Made by a program: the position numbers and the translations under genes
In this document: positions 33,881 through 43,305 of the stretch, one piece after another
Numbering within the stretch: the first letter of the stretch is position 1
Layout of the letters: each line of letters begins with the position of its first letter
Notes under the pieces: generated by a model
The model's database searches: none
Seen by the model: only the letters and a program-made list of their open reading frames with translations
What the model was told of the DNA's origin: nothing
Assembly: GCF_951229915.1 (NCBI RefSeq)
Contig: NZ_OX579588.1
Span: 1,302,001 to 1,366,000 of the forward strand
DNA length: 64,000 bases
Direction of reading: 5' to 3'
Source of the DNA: Candidatus Ornithobacterium hominis
GTDB lineage: Bacteria > Bacteroidota > Bacteroidia > Flavobacteriales > Weeksellaceae

Positions 33881-35698
33881 TTAATTTGAAAAATTAAATT
33901 GGTAGGTTACACCTCCACTCACCCAAAAACCAGGCATTTGCACTAGGTTAGTCTCTGTATACTTAGTACCTGTAAGGTTATTGAACGAAGTGAAAATCTG
34001 CCAATTCTGGTATTTATAATTCAACTTCGCATCTAGCAAATGATAATTTTCCATTGTCACACGGTCTAAGTAGCGATAAACTAAATGGCTGTAAAAATTA
34101 TTAAACCATTGGTTTTCTAATTTCACCACGACTTGATGTCTTAGATTATCTAATAAATAGCGAGATAATGCAAATTCAGAATTAACGATACTTTTATCTA
34201 AATACGTGTAGTCCACTGCAAAAGATCGTACAAAGCCATTGAAGTTTTTCTTTAAATTAACTTCTACTCCATCTACGGTTACGCTCGTGCTATTAATCGG
34301 CTTCCATGGCTGGTTTTTAGATTGTTTTACCCAATCAATTGCATTTTTTGCATAGCGACGGAAGGCACTCACTTTTGCCGAGAACGTGGGCTGCAGAAAA
34401 TGATAGCCCAACTCAAAGCTGTTGGCTGATTCTGGCTTTAAATCTGGATTCCCCACCTCTGTTTTGCTTTGGTAATACCACTCGGTGTATGATGGCAAGC
34501 GGTGCACACGTGCTGCATTAGCAAATAATTTATTTTCAGCATTGATTTTATACGCAGCGCCTAACTGTGGATAGAAAAAATCGCCAACATTGCTGAAATG
34601 GAACCAACTTGCACCTGGTATAATGTTTAATTTTTCGTTGAAAAAAGAAAACTGATGCTCAAAAAATACAGATATGATGTCACGCTCATGATTGCCCAAG
34701 TTATTACTATTTAGGTATTCTTTTTTGTATTCTGACCCAATGGAAGTCAAGCCTAAATCATTCTTAAAACTTACCGATACTTCTGCCCCTAAATTATTAC
34801 CAATGTGCATGTTACGATAAATTTGTGGGTTTTTTCTATCAAGCAAATACATGTCTTGTGCGCGCGTCCAATAAGTTCTAGCACGGATTCCCCAGTTGTC
34901 TTTCTTCGTATCCAATCCCAAACTCACGATGGAGTTTTGCGTTTCTTCATATTGTTCGGTGTAAGTAGGAGAAGCATAAAAACCGTTTGCACCAAATTTT
35001 TTCTCACCAAAACCAGCCTGTAAATTAAATTCACCTATATTAGACTGGAATTTCCCTTGGTAGAACATGTTTTTATTCGTATAATCGGTATTGTGTCGGT
35101 AGCCGTCTGATGCACCATAATTTGCATTCCATAAATGCTTTACTTTGGGCGAAGCGATGCTAATGTTTGTTCCGACTTTATAAGTTCCGTAGCTTCCAGC
35201 TTCAGCGCTCAGTTGAACTTTTTTTCCTTCTTTTGCTCGTGTAATCACATTTATAACGCCAGCAAAGGCATTGGCGCCGTATTGTGCAGCCTCTGGTCCT
35301 TTGATGATTTCAATTCTCTCAATGGCATCTGCATCAAAGGGAATATTCCATAAATTGTGTGCCGTTTGGGGATTAGTCACTCGTACACCGTTTACCAAAA
35401 GTAAAACCTGCTCAGCATTTCCTCCACGTATAGCAATGTCTGATTGCATTCCGCCTACTCCGCGACGGCGCAAATCAATGCCAGAAAAATAAGCAATAAT
35501 TTCTTCCACGCTTTGTGATGGCGTGTTTTGGATGGTTTCTTGGTCTATGATTACCACATTTTGATTATGCTTTTTTGTTGTAAGTGGTAAAGTTCTGCCC
35601 GTCGCTATTAGACTGTCTAAATGATTTTCAACTTGAGCCTCAAGGCTTAAAAAATTAAAAAACACTGTCAATAAGATTAAATTTTTTTTCATTCTCAT
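33881..35698 (-). CDS. TonB-dependent outer-membrane receptor, BtuB-like
   Basis: About 605 residues from the Met at 35696-35698, which starts a signal peptide ending SLEAQ; the open frame runs 18 codons further upstream. The plug domain shows VVIIDQETIQNTPSQSVEEIIAYFSGID, DIAIRGGNAEQVLLLVNGVRV, IERIEIIKGPEAAQYGANAFAGVINVIT. Beta-barrel strands follow, ending in aromatic YQFNFSN. Size and plug resemble cobalamin-type receptors, but no cobalamin riboswitch is visible upstream, so the substrate (B12, heme, siderophore) is open. Confidence 0.85.
   Translation of the reverse strand: MRMKKNLILLTVFFNFLSLEAQVENHLDSLIATGRTLPLTTKKHNQNVVIIDQETIQNTPSQSVEEIIAYFSGIDLRRRGVGGMQSDIAIRGGNAEQVLLLVNGVRVTNPQTAHNLWNIPFDADAIERIEIIKGPEAAQYGANAFAGVINVITRAKEGKKVQLSAEAGSYGTYKVGTNISIASPKVKHLWNANYGASDGYRHNTDYTNKNMFYQGKFQSNIGEFNLQAGFGEKKFGANGFYASPTYTEQYEETQNSIVSLGLDTKKDNWGIRARTYWTRAQDMYLLDRKNPQIYRNMHIGNNLGAEVSVSFKNDLGLTSIGSEYKKEYLNSNNLGNHERDIISVFFEHQFSFFNEKLNIIPGASWFHFSNVGDFFYPQLGAAYKINAENKLFANAARVHRLPSYTEWYYQSKTEVGNPDLKPESANSFELGYHFLQPTFSAKVSAFRRYAKNAIDWVKQSKNQPWKPINSTSVTVDGVEVNLKKNFNGFVRSFAVDYTYLDKSIVNSEFALSRYLLDNLRHQVVVKLENQWFNNFYSHLVYRYLDRVTMENYHLLDAKLNYKYQNWQIFTSFNNLTGTKYTETNLVQMPGFWVSGGVTYQFNFSN
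35633..35657 (+). repeat. Dispersed palindrome (G form) in the receptor signal-peptide region
   Basis: Core AAGGCTT at 35642-35648 with right arm AAAAAATTA; the left arm is replaced by coding sequence. The coding strand reads NFLSLEAQ. Confidence 0.65.
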
Positions 35699-36004
35699 AT
35701 TTTTTGTTTTAAATAAAAATGCCGCCAAATATATAAAAACTTTTTTTAACACAATTTTGAATAATTTAAATTCTTATTCGATTAAATATAAGCTGCTGTG
35801 CTTTATAAAAAAACTATTAAATAACTTATAGTTAATCACTCCTTAAATATAATTTAACTCAAAGATTACGACCCGCAGTTTTATTTATTTAAAAAGCATA
35901 GAAAGCGTATTGAAACTTTATTTTCTCAACTCTATGATCAATTTAGTGATTAGAAGAAATTATGTTAAATTTTTTAAGGGCTTTAAAACTAAGATTTTAG
36001 CTAT

Positions 36005-36029
36005 TTTTTTTTTAAGGCTTAAAAAATTT
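36005..36029 (+). repeat. Dispersed palindrome (G form), intergenic
   Basis: Core AAGGCTT at 36014-36020 with arms TTTTTTTTT and AAAAAATTT. Confidence 0.88.
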
Positions 36030-36195
36030 AACAGCTTGAAATTTATATTTGATAGAAATATTAACAGCTTAAAAATAAACCTTGTATGATAATTTGCTAT
36101 GTATTTACTAGTTAATTTTTAAAACTTTTTATAAAAAAAACTTTAAATCCACATTAAATAATTTATAATCATTATGTAAAAATCATAACAAAGCT

Positions 36196-36203
36196 TATTT
36201 TTG
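36196..36203 (+). promoter_or_regulatory. -7 box of the mreB operon
   Basis: TATTTTTG matches TAnnTTTG, 41 bases before the mreB ATG. No clear -33 TTTG. Confidence 0.35.
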
Positions 36204-36244
36204 TATTTAATTTTTTCAAACTACTTAAAAAACCACATTTTTGA

Positions 36245-37270
36245 ATGGGATTATTTAATATTTTCACCAAAGATATAGCCATAGATTTAGGGACAGCAAA
36301 TACCCTCATTATTTATAACAATAAAGTCGTTGTAGATCATCCTTCGATTGTAGCGATCGAACGCTCGACTGGGAAGTTGATTGCTGTAGGGCACGAAGCC
36401 AAAAGCATGCAAGGCAAAACCCATGATGAAATCAAAATTATTCGCCCGCTGAAAGACGGAGTAATAGCTGATTTTGAGGCTTCGGAGAAGATGATTCGTA
36501 AATTCATCTCGATGGTTCCTGGGCTTAAGGGAGGGGTGATGGCTCCTGCACTGCGTATGGTGATTTGTATTCCTTCGGGAATCACGCAAGTAGAAAAACG
36601 TGCGGTGAAAGATTCAGCAATTCACGTGAATGCGAAAGATATTAGGCTAATTTATGAGCCAATGGCGGCGGCGATTGGTGTAGGGATTGATATTCAGCAG
36701 CCAGAGGGAAATATGATTATCGACATTGGCGGTGGCACAACAGAAATTGCTGTGATTGCCTTGGGGGGAATCGTAAGTGATAAATCGGTGAAAATTGCTG
36801 GAGATGTCTTCACCAACGATATTGCTTATCATTTACGCACACATCACAATTTGTATGTGGGCGAACGTACCGCAGAGCGAATCAAAATTGAAATCGGCTC
36901 AGCGCTAGAAGAATTAGACCACCCGCCAGAGGACATCCACGTGCAAGGACGGGATTTAATCACGGGTAAACCAAAAGAAATTGTCGTGAACTACAAAGAA
37001 GTAGCTCGTGCTTTAGATAAATCTATTTCTCGTATCGAAGATGCTGTGATGGAAACCCTCTCTCAAACTCCTCCAGAGTTGGCTGCAGATATTTACAACA
37101 CAGGCGTTTACATGGCGGGTGGTGGCTCTATGCTCAGGGGGCTAGACCAAAGAATCTCAAAGAAAACAGGTTTACCCGTTTTCTTGGCAGAAGACCCATT
37201 ACGTGCTGTTGTGAGAGGTACTGGAATTGCACTTAAAAATATCGATAAGTATAATTTCTTAATGCGATGA
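36245..37270 (+). CDS. mreB: Rod shape-determining protein MreB
   Basis: 341 residues, an actin-like ATPase. IAIDLGTANTLIY is the phosphate-1 motif, IYEPMAAAIGVGIDI and MIIDIGGGTTEIAVIALGG the connect and phosphate-2 parts, and VYMAGGGSMLRGLDQRI the adenosine motif. MreB filaments under the inner membrane direct elongasome movement. It heads a five-gene run mreB-mreC-mreD-pbp2-rodA, with 8 bases to mreC. Confidence 0.97.
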   Translation: MGLFNIFTKDIAIDLGTANTLIIYNNKVVVDHPSIVAIERSTGKLIAVGHEAKSMQGKTHDEIKIIRPLKDGVIADFEASEKMIRKFISMVPGLKGGVMAPALRMVICIPSGITQVEKRAVKDSAIHVNAKDIRLIYEPMAAAIGVGIDIQQPEGNMIIDIGGGTTEIAVIALGGIVSDKSVKIAGDVFTNDIAYHLRTHHNLYVGERTAERIKIEIGSALEELDHPPEDIHVQGRDLITGKPKEIVVNYKEVARALDKSISRIEDAVMETLSQTPPELAADIYNTGVYMAGGGSMLRGLDQRISKKTGLPVFLAEDPLRAVVRGTGIALKNIDKYNFLMR

Positions 37271-37278
37271 AATAAATT

Positions 37279-38124
37279 ATGAAGTTATTGGCGCACCTAC
37301 TCTCTAAGGTAGGTTATTTCTTGTTTTTTATATTATTAGAAATAGGCGCTGTGTATGCGATGTTTTCTCAGAGTAATTTTCATAAAACTTTAGTGGGGGA
37401 GCAGCTACTGAATGTCAACGGATTTTTTTCAGCTAAAATTTCTAAGTTGAAACATTACCAAAATCTTCCAAAAGAAAATAAAATTTTGATGGAAGAAAAT
37501 GCAAAGCTTAAAAATCAGTTAGAAATTTTTAAAGGCTTAAAAAATTCTGCTCATTTAGGGCTAGAGCCTTTGGTTGTAGATTCATCGTTCCAGCGGTTTG
37601 AGTATACCAATGCACAAATCATCGACCAATCTATCCGAAAAAGAGACAATTACTTTATGATTGATAAAGGAATAAAGGACGGAGTCCAACCCAACATGGC
37701 GGTTTTAACTTCACGGGGGGTTATTGGTGCAGTTTTGCACTCCACGCAGCATTATTCCACGGTGTTATCTGTTTTGCATTCACAGGCTAACATAAAAGCG
37801 AAGGTTAAGAATATTGATTACTTCGGAATTCTAAGATGGAACGGGAAGGATCATCAGAAATTACAGCTAACTGAAATTCCTAAATATTTGAATATAAAAC
37901 AGGGAGATACGGTGATGACTGCTGGTGCATCTGCTATTTACCCGCAAGGGCATTTAATTGGTTATATTTCTTCATTAGAACCTAATGAGAAAACGGGTGA
38001 TTTTGATATTGAAGTTTCGACTTTTGAAGATTTAGCTACGGTGCAGAATGTTTATGTAATTAAAGATTTAGATAGAATTGAAATTGAAAAGGTACAACAA
38101 ACGGGGTTAGATGCTACAGACTAG
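37279..38124 (+). CDS. mreC: Rod shape-determining protein MreC
   Basis: 281 residues. An N-terminal membrane helix (residues 10-28) and a coiled coil (about 60-90, ILMEENAKLKNQLEIFKGLKN) precede the periplasmic beta domain with NYFMIDKGIKDGVQPNMAVLTSRGVIG and GDTVMTAGASAIYPQGHLIG. It scaffolds MreD, PBP2 and RodA. A palindrome in the coiled coil encodes IFKGLKN. The last 14 bases overlap mreD. Confidence 0.95.
   Translation: MKLLAHLLSKVGYFLFFILLEIGAVYAMFSQSNFHKTLVGEQLLNVNGFFSAKISKLKHYQNLPKENKILMEENAKLKNQLEIFKGLKNSAHLGLEPLVVDSSFQRFEYTNAQIIDQSIRKRDNYFMIDKGIKDGVQPNMAVLTSRGVIGAVLHSTQHYSTVLSVLHSQANIKAKVKNIDYFGILRWNGKDHQKLQLTEIPKYLNIKQGDTVMTAGASAIYPQGHLIGYISSLEPNEKTGDFDIEVSTFEDLATVQNVYVIKDLDRIEIEKVQQTGLDATD
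37523..37547 (+). repeat. Dispersed palindrome (G form) inside mreC
   Basis: Core AAGGCTT at 37532-37538 with arms AAATTTTTA and AAAAAATT. It encodes IFKGLKN. Confidence 0.85.
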
Positions 38125-38629
38125 GATTTTTGATATTTTAAGGCTTTTAATATTTGCAAGTTTACAGGTTTTTATATTCAATAATATAAATTTCTACGGC
38201 TATGCCGATCCGTATGTTTATATACTGTTTATTTTATTGCTCCCGTTTAGTAGAAATAAATATTTAGTTCTCACTTATGCTTTCTTTTTGGGATTATACA
38301 TTGATTTTTTTGAAAACACAGGAGGTTTGAATGCTTTTGCTTGTGTATTAATCGCTTTTTTACGTCAACCTTTAGTCAAGCTTCTCTTAAGTAAATCAAC
38401 ACAAACAGAAGAAGAATTAAGCTTGAGTCAATTATCTTTTTTCCAGTGGGGAATTTATTTAGCCTTATTAATTTTTTCTCATCATGTCTTAATAGATTGG
38501 CTGCAAACGATGAGCCTGAGTCAGTGGCAAACGATTATAGAACGCTCTAGCTTAGGAGCTGTATTAACTCTAATCATTTGTTTTTTATATTTAGCTATTT
38601 TCCCTTTTCGTAAAAAACAGGAATTGTAA
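38111..38629 (+). CDS. mreD: Rod shape-determining protein MreD
   Basis: 172 residues with about five membrane helices. Position between mreC and pbp2, size, and features such as DPYVYILFILLLPF and YIDFFENTGGLNAFACVLIAFLR support MreD, whose sequence is poorly conserved. Its ATG lies in the end of mreC, suggesting translational coupling. A palindrome near the start encodes ILRLLIF. Confidence 0.88.
   Translation: MLQTRIFDILRLLIFASLQVFIFNNINFYGYADPYVYILFILLLPFSRNKYLVLTYAFFLGLYIDFFENTGGLNAFACVLIAFLRQPLVKLLLSKSTQTEEELSLSQLSFFQWGIYLALLIFSHHVLIDWLQTMSLSQWQTIIERSSLGAVLTLIICFLYLAIFPFRKKQEL
38131..38155 (+). repeat. Dispersed palindrome (G form) near the start of mreD
   Basis: Core AAGGCTT at 38140-38146 with left arm TGATATTTT and right arm TTAATATTT; arms partly degenerate. 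Confidence 0.6.
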
Positions 38630-38631
38630 AC

Positions 38632-40533
38632 ATGAAAAAAACCTGGTTATTTTATTTTTTAGTCATAGCTACGGTATTAATATTCATTGGGCGTTTGGCT
38701 TATTTGCAATTAGGCACAGATCGGTATATTCTTAACGCTTTCAATACCTCGATAAAACAGGAAGTTATTTACCCCAAGAGAGGTGATATTTTAGATAGGA
38801 ATGGAAAATTGTTGGTTACCAGTAGCAATAATTTTGAAATTCAAATCACACCTTTTTTGATGGAAAAAGGCTTTGATACGATTCAATTTATCAATTTATT
38901 GAATATAACAAGAGAAGAGTTTAACCAAAAAATGGCTGAAATCAAGGCTAAAAAAGGCTACAGTAAAGTAGGCACTTTCCCGTTTATCAGTAATATAGAC
39001 CGAGAAACTTTCACAAAATTTCAAGAACAGATTTATAATTTCCCTGCAGTTGATATTGTTAAACGACCTCGTAGAGAATACCGTGTGCATACAGCAGGAA
39101 ATATTTTAGGATACATTCAAGAAGTAGACCTAAATTATATCAAAAAAGATTCTTCCTATTATGTCCCCGGTGATTTAGCTGGCCAAGCTGGTGTTGAAAA
39201 ATCATATGAGGAAACTTTGAGAGGAGTGAAAGGCTATCGTTTTTTAAAAAAAGATATTCGCTTGCGCACCATTGGGCCTTATGAAAATGGAGAAAAAGAT
39301 GTAGAAATAGAGAATGGAAAAACTTTAACGCTTAGCATAGATTATAAAATTCAAGAATATGCAGAAGCTTTATTAGCTAATAAAAGGGGAGCGATTGTTG
39401 CCATAGAACCTCATACGGGGGAAATTTTAGCTTTAGCCTCCAGTCCTGTGATAGACCCTCGGAGATTCAATATTCCAGGAGAAGTCAGTCGGATGATTCG
39501 TGATTCTGTTGATAGAATCATGTATGACAGAGCTTTACAAGCAACATACCCACCTGGTTCCCCATTTAAAATTTTGACAGGTCTATCAGGATTTACCATG
39601 GGCGTTACCGACACGGCTACTGTTTTCACTTGCCAGAATGGCTTCCACTACGGGCGAGCACATATGGCGTGCCACTGTGGTAGAACTCACCTCAAGATAG
39701 AGGAAGCAATAGGGAGAAGTTGTAACTCTTATTTCTCTAAAACCTGGCTGGCAATTTTGAATAAGGATTCACTCCATATAGAAAAAAATATAGACGAGTG
39801 GGCAGACATTATGCACAGCTTTGGAATGGGGAAATACCTAGGTATAGATATGCCCGTGGGGAGCAAAGGCAATATCCCAACGAGCAAATATTATAATAAA
39901 ATTTTAGGTGAAGGGAAATACAATAGCTTTCAAATTATTTCTAACGGAATTGGGCAAGGTGAAGTGCTTTCTACGCCAATACAAATGGCTAATTTCATCG
40001 CAGCCGTAGCAAATAAAGGCTATTATTACACACCTCATATTGTAAAAGAAATTGATGGGAAACCGATTCAAGATACTGCTTTTACGACTAAAAGAAAGGT
40101 AAAAGTTCCCGTGGAATACTTTGAGCCCATCATGAAAGGGCTAAAAGCCGTTTTTACTAACGGGACAGCTCAAGGATTTATTTCGCCTAAATTTAGCCAA
40201 GCTGGGAAAACAGGAACAGCACAGAACCCCCACGGGCAAGACCATTCTAGTTTCACATTACTAGCCCCTGCAGAAAATCCTAAAATAGCCATTGCCGTAG
40301 TGGTAGAAAACGGCTACTGGGGCTCACGCTGGGCAGGGCCTATGGCTAGTTTGGTAGCAGAGAAATACTTGTTTGACTCCATTGAGGGAGAACAAAGAAA
40401 ATGGCTAGAAAAAAGAATGCTGGAAGGAGACCTTCGCCCAGAATATCGCCGACAAGAAATTGAGCGACTGAAACGAAACGGGTGGTACGTAGAACCTAAA
40501 ATCAATAGCAATGCTACAGACGCGATCCAATAA
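38632..40533 (+). CDS. mrdA: Penicillin-binding protein 2 (elongasome transpeptidase)
   Basis: 633 residues. One N-terminal membrane helix (5-25), then a dimerisation domain with YPKRGDILDRNGKLL. The transpeptidase domain has SxxK at Ser310 (PPGSPFKI), SxN at Ser363 (SCNS) and KTG at Lys526 (AGKTGTAQ). It cross-links peptidoglycan during side-wall growth with RodA as its glycosyltransferase. It overlaps rodA by 23 bases. Confidence 0.95.
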   Translation: MKKTWLFYFLVIATVLIFIGRLAYLQLGTDRYILNAFNTSIKQEVIYPKRGDILDRNGKLLVTSSNNFEIQITPFLMEKGFDTIQFINLLNITREEFNQKMAEIKAKKGYSKVGTFPFISNIDRETFTKFQEQIYNFPAVDIVKRPRREYRVHTAGNILGYIQEVDLNYIKKDSSYYVPGDLAGQAGVEKSYEETLRGVKGYRFLKKDIRLRTIGPYENGEKDVEIENGKTLTLSIDYKIQEYAEALLANKRGAIVAIEPHTGEILALASSPVIDPRRFNIPGEVSRMIRDSVDRIMYDRALQATYPPGSPFKILTGLSGFTMGVTDTATVFTCQNGFHYGRAHMACHCGRTHLKIEEAIGRSCNSYFSKTWLAILNKDSLHIEKNIDEWADIMHSFGMGKYLGIDMPVGSKGNIPTSKYYNKILGEGKYNSFQIISNGIGQGEVLSTPIQMANFIAAVANKGYYYTPHIVKEIDGKPIQDTAFTTKRKVKVPVEYFEPIMKGLKAVFTNGTAQGFISPKFSQAGKTGTAQNPHGQDHSSFTLLAPAENPKIAIAVVVENGYWGSRWAGPMASLVAEKYLFDSIEGEQRKWLEKRMLEGDLRPEYRRQEIERLKRNGWYVEPKINSNATDAIQ

Positions 40534-42034
40534 ATCCATCGATTGGTTGATCATCACCATTGTTCTCATCATCATGGGATTTGGTGTCGCCAATATTTAC
40601 AGTGTTGACCCAGACTACGGAATGAAGCAAATTGTAAGAATAGGCCTAGGTTTTGGGATGATTTTTGTTTTTTTAATCATCACTAGTATCAGTAAAAACT
40701 TCTTTGATATTTATGCAGGTGTGTTTTACATCATTGGAGTGCTAGCTCTAGTAGGCGTCTTATTTGTAGGGAAAGAAATTAATGGGGCAAAAGCTTGGTA
40801 TTCCATTGGAGGCGTAGGGATTCAGCCTGTTGAATTAATGAAAATCGCCACAGGCCTAATGATTGGTCATGTACTCAACACCCCAGGAAATGATATCAAA
40901 ACACCCAGAACTTTTCTTTTTTGTATGGGGCTTTTGGCTATTCCTGCAATTTTAATACTACTTCAGCCAGACGTCGGTTCACTCTTTGTTTTTGGCGCAT
41001 TTCTTCTAGCCTTGTATCGTGAGGGCATGAGCCCATTTTGGCTGTTGGTGCCCATTACCTTAGGAGGTGTATTTTTGTTAGGCATCATTTGGGATTCCCA
41101 TTTTTTAGTACTCATCATTGGTTTCTTATTACTTATTTTTCTCATCATCTTTTTATTGAGTATTTCTCGCCCTCAGCTGTCTATGAGAGAAATGTATCTA
41201 CTTCTAGGAGCTTTGGTAGGCATAAGCATATTCTTCTTGATGAACTTTATTTTTACAAATAAATTCTATAATGAGAAAGGCTTTTTAAATTTACTCAATA
41301 ATAGATTAGACTTTATTGTTAATTTATCATCAGCAGTATTATCATTACTAGCATTACTCTCAGCACTAGGCATGTATTTATCTTACCATAATTATCATTA
41401 CTCTATCAGGAAAATACTCAACGTGCAAGCCAGTCATTTCAGGCAATTTACCACAGGGTTTCTTATAATATTCACCAGCCTAGGAATTATTAGCTTCATG
41501 GCCTACAAAGCCTTAGATATTCTAGACAAACTGCCCACGCACCAAAGAGAAAGAATTTTAGTTTTGTTTGAAGGAGAAGCCAAATACCGAGACACATCTG
41601 GGTACAATCTATTATATTCTAAAACAGCCATAGGCTCTGGCGAATTATGGGGAACTGGATGGAATAAAGGAACGATAACCGACGGTAGATTTGTCCCCGA
41701 GCAATGGACCGACTACATTTTTTGTACTGTTGGCGAAGAATGGGGCTTTATAGGCAGCAGTTTATTGGTCATTTTATACGGAATTTTAATTGCACGTATT
41801 TTTTTCTTGGCAGAAAAGCAAAAAAAAATCTTCTCCCGCTATTTTGGGTATAGCATAGGTTCGATTTTGATGCTACATTTTTTTGTAAATATAGGAATGG
41901 TGATGGGGTTATTCCCAACAGTCGGTATCCCGTTACCATTCTTAAGCTACGGCGGAAGTTCTTTATGGGGATTTATGCTAATGCTCTTCATTTTCCTAAA
42001 ATTAAACTACGAAAACTCAGAATCTTTAATTTAA
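40511..42034 (+). CDS. rodA: Rod shape-determining protein RodA
   Basis: 507 residues of the SEDS family, about ten membrane helices. Diagnostic segments: KAWYSIGGVGIQPVELMKIA, LQPDVGSLFVFG, YNLLYSKTAIGSGELWGTGWNKG, and C-terminal LFPTVGIPLPFLSYGGSSLWG. It polymerises lipid II together with PBP2. A longer central loop than E. coli RodA is apparent (roughly residues 210-340). A palindrome starts on its stop codon. Confidence 0.94.
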   Translation: MLQTRSNKSIDWLIITIVLIIMGFGVANIYSVDPDYGMKQIVRIGLGFGMIFVFLIITSISKNFFDIYAGVFYIIGVLALVGVLFVGKEINGAKAWYSIGGVGIQPVELMKIATGLMIGHVLNTPGNDIKTPRTFLFCMGLLAIPAILILLQPDVGSLFVFGAFLLALYREGMSPFWLLVPITLGGVFLLGIIWDSHFLVLIIGFLLLIFLIIFLLSISRPQLSMREMYLLLGALVGISIFFLMNFIFTNKFYNEKGFLNLLNNRLDFIVNLSSAVLSLLALLSALGMYLSYHNYHYSIRKILNVQASHFRQFTTGFLIIFTSLGIISFMAYKALDILDKLPTHQRERILVLFEGEAKYRDTSGYNLLYSKTAIGSGELWGTGWNKGTITDGRFVPEQWTDYIFCTVGEEWGFIGSSLLVILYGILIARIFFLAEKQKKIFSRYFGYSIGSILMLHFFVNIGMVMGLFPTVGIPLPFLSYGGSSLWGFMLMLFIFLKLNYENSESLI

Positions 42035-42057
42035 ATTTTTTAAGCCTTAAAAAATTT
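42033..42057 (-). repeat. Dispersed palindrome (C form) at the rodA stop
   Basis: Core AAGCCTT at 42042-42048 with full arms AAATTTTTT and AAAAAATTT; one of the perfect copies. It starts within the rodA stop codon. Confidence 0.92.
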
Positions 42058-42269
42058 TCAGCTAATTTGCCCACCCTCAAAAAAGCATTTCTTTAAATCA
42101 TATTCAAAATCGACAAACCTTGTATACCTCTAATAATCAAAACAATACATTCAACCTTATCACCTTTCTGAGTGCCTTGAGTCGCTTTCCTTTATAATCT
42201 GCTATGGATTTTATGTATTCATTCTTTATTTGATTCAAAAAAATACTTTATTTTCCTTAATTTTGTTGA

Positions 42270-43286
42270 ATGATGGAAGGAACACTTACAGCAAAAGATT
42301 TTGTTAGCGACCAAGATGTCAAATGGTGCCCTGGTTGTGGTGACTATTCAATATTGAAACAAATGCAACAAACCCTGCCCGAGTTGGGGTACAAAAAAGA
42401 AGACATTGTATTCATCTCTGGGATTGGTTGTTCCTCGCGTTTCCCCTATTATATGAATACCTATGGAATGCACAGCATCCACGGACGAGCACCCTCTGTT
42501 GCTTCAGGTTTGAAGATAGCCAATCCTCATTTGCACGTTTGGGTAATTACTGGTGACGGCGATGCACTTTCTATCGGTGGGAATCATTTGATCCACACTT
42601 TGAGAAGAAATATGGATTTAAATATATTGTTGTTTAATAATGAAATTTATGGTTTGACCAAAGGTCAATACTCCCCCACCTCTCATCAAGGTTTAAAGAC
42701 AAAATCATCACCCCTAGGTTCAATTGATTATCCGTTCAACCCATTAGCTTTAGCCTTGGGGGCCGATGCATCCTTCATTGCTCGGTCTATGGATAGAGAC
42801 CCAAAGCACTTAAGAGATATGATGCGCCGCACGGCAGAACACAAGGGTACCTCGCTTCTAGAAGTTTATCAGAATTGCCCTATCTTTAATGATGGAGTCT
42901 TTGAAGACTTTACAGATAAGAAGAAAAAAAACTCAACCACCATTTATGTTGAGCATCAGCAGCCTTTAATTTTTGGTGAAGACAGTGAGTTAGGAATTCG
43001 CTTAGATGGTTTAACCCCAGAAGTCGTAAATTACAAAAAATTAGGACTAAGCGTGAACGATTTAATGATTCATGATGAAAAAGATTTAAACAAAGCAAAT
43101 TTATTAACTCGATTTTTTGATGACCCCAGCAAAAGTAAATTCCCACGCCCCTTTGGTGTGATTTATGCCGAAGAGCGACCGACTTATGAGGATTTATTGG
43201 TAGAGCAAATTGAAAATGCAAAACAAGCCAAAACTGCTGACTTAAATGCGCTTTTGGCGGGAAGCAACTTTTGGGAAGTTAAATGA
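42270..43286 (+). CDS. korB: 2-oxoacid:ferredoxin oxidoreductase, beta subunit
   Basis: 338 residues. Cys20 and Cys23 in VKWCPGCGDYSIL are cluster ligands. ThDP-binding features are GIGCSSRFPYYMNTYGMHSIHGR and WVITGDGDALSIGGNHLIHTLRRN, and NNEIYGLTKGQYSPTS follows. With its alpha subunit it oxidises 2-oxoglutarate or a related 2-oxoacid using ferredoxin. The alpha subunit, usually directly upstream, is absent here: the 235 bases before this gene are non-coding. Confidence 0.92.
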   Translation: MMEGTLTAKDFVSDQDVKWCPGCGDYSILKQMQQTLPELGYKKEDIVFISGIGCSSRFPYYMNTYGMHSIHGRAPSVASGLKIANPHLHVWVITGDGDALSIGGNHLIHTLRRNMDLNILLFNNEIYGLTKGQYSPTSHQGLKTKSSPLGSIDYPFNPLALALGADASFIARSMDRDPKHLRDMMRRTAEHKGTSLLEVYQNCPIFNDGVFEDFTDKKKKNSTTIYVEHQQPLIFGEDSELGIRLDGLTPEVVNYKKLGLSVNDLMIHDEKDLNKANLLTRFFDDPSKSKFPRPFGVIYAEERPTYEDLLVEQIENAKQAKTADLNALLAGSNFWEVK

Positions 43287-43305
43287 AGTTAAATAATACT
43301 AACTG

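Larger units (their letters stand above)
35699..36244. other. Divergent intergenic region upstream of mreB
   Basis: 546 AT-rich bases between the receptor and mreB. It holds a near-consensus palindrome at 36014 and a variant with an extra G (AAGGGCTTTAAAA) about 40 bases earlier. A TATTTTTG at 36196-36203 is a likely mreB -7 box. No cobalamin or other riboswitch core is recognised, and no convincing gene. Confidence 0.5.

Noticed and set aside
35699..36244. Cobalamin riboswitch upstream of the BtuB-like receptor
   Set aside because: No conserved B12-box core (GCCACTG type) is present on the relevant strand.
42035..42269. A missed alpha subunit or other gene upstream of korB
   Set aside because: All frames are interrupted and there is no family motif; 235 bases are too short for korA.
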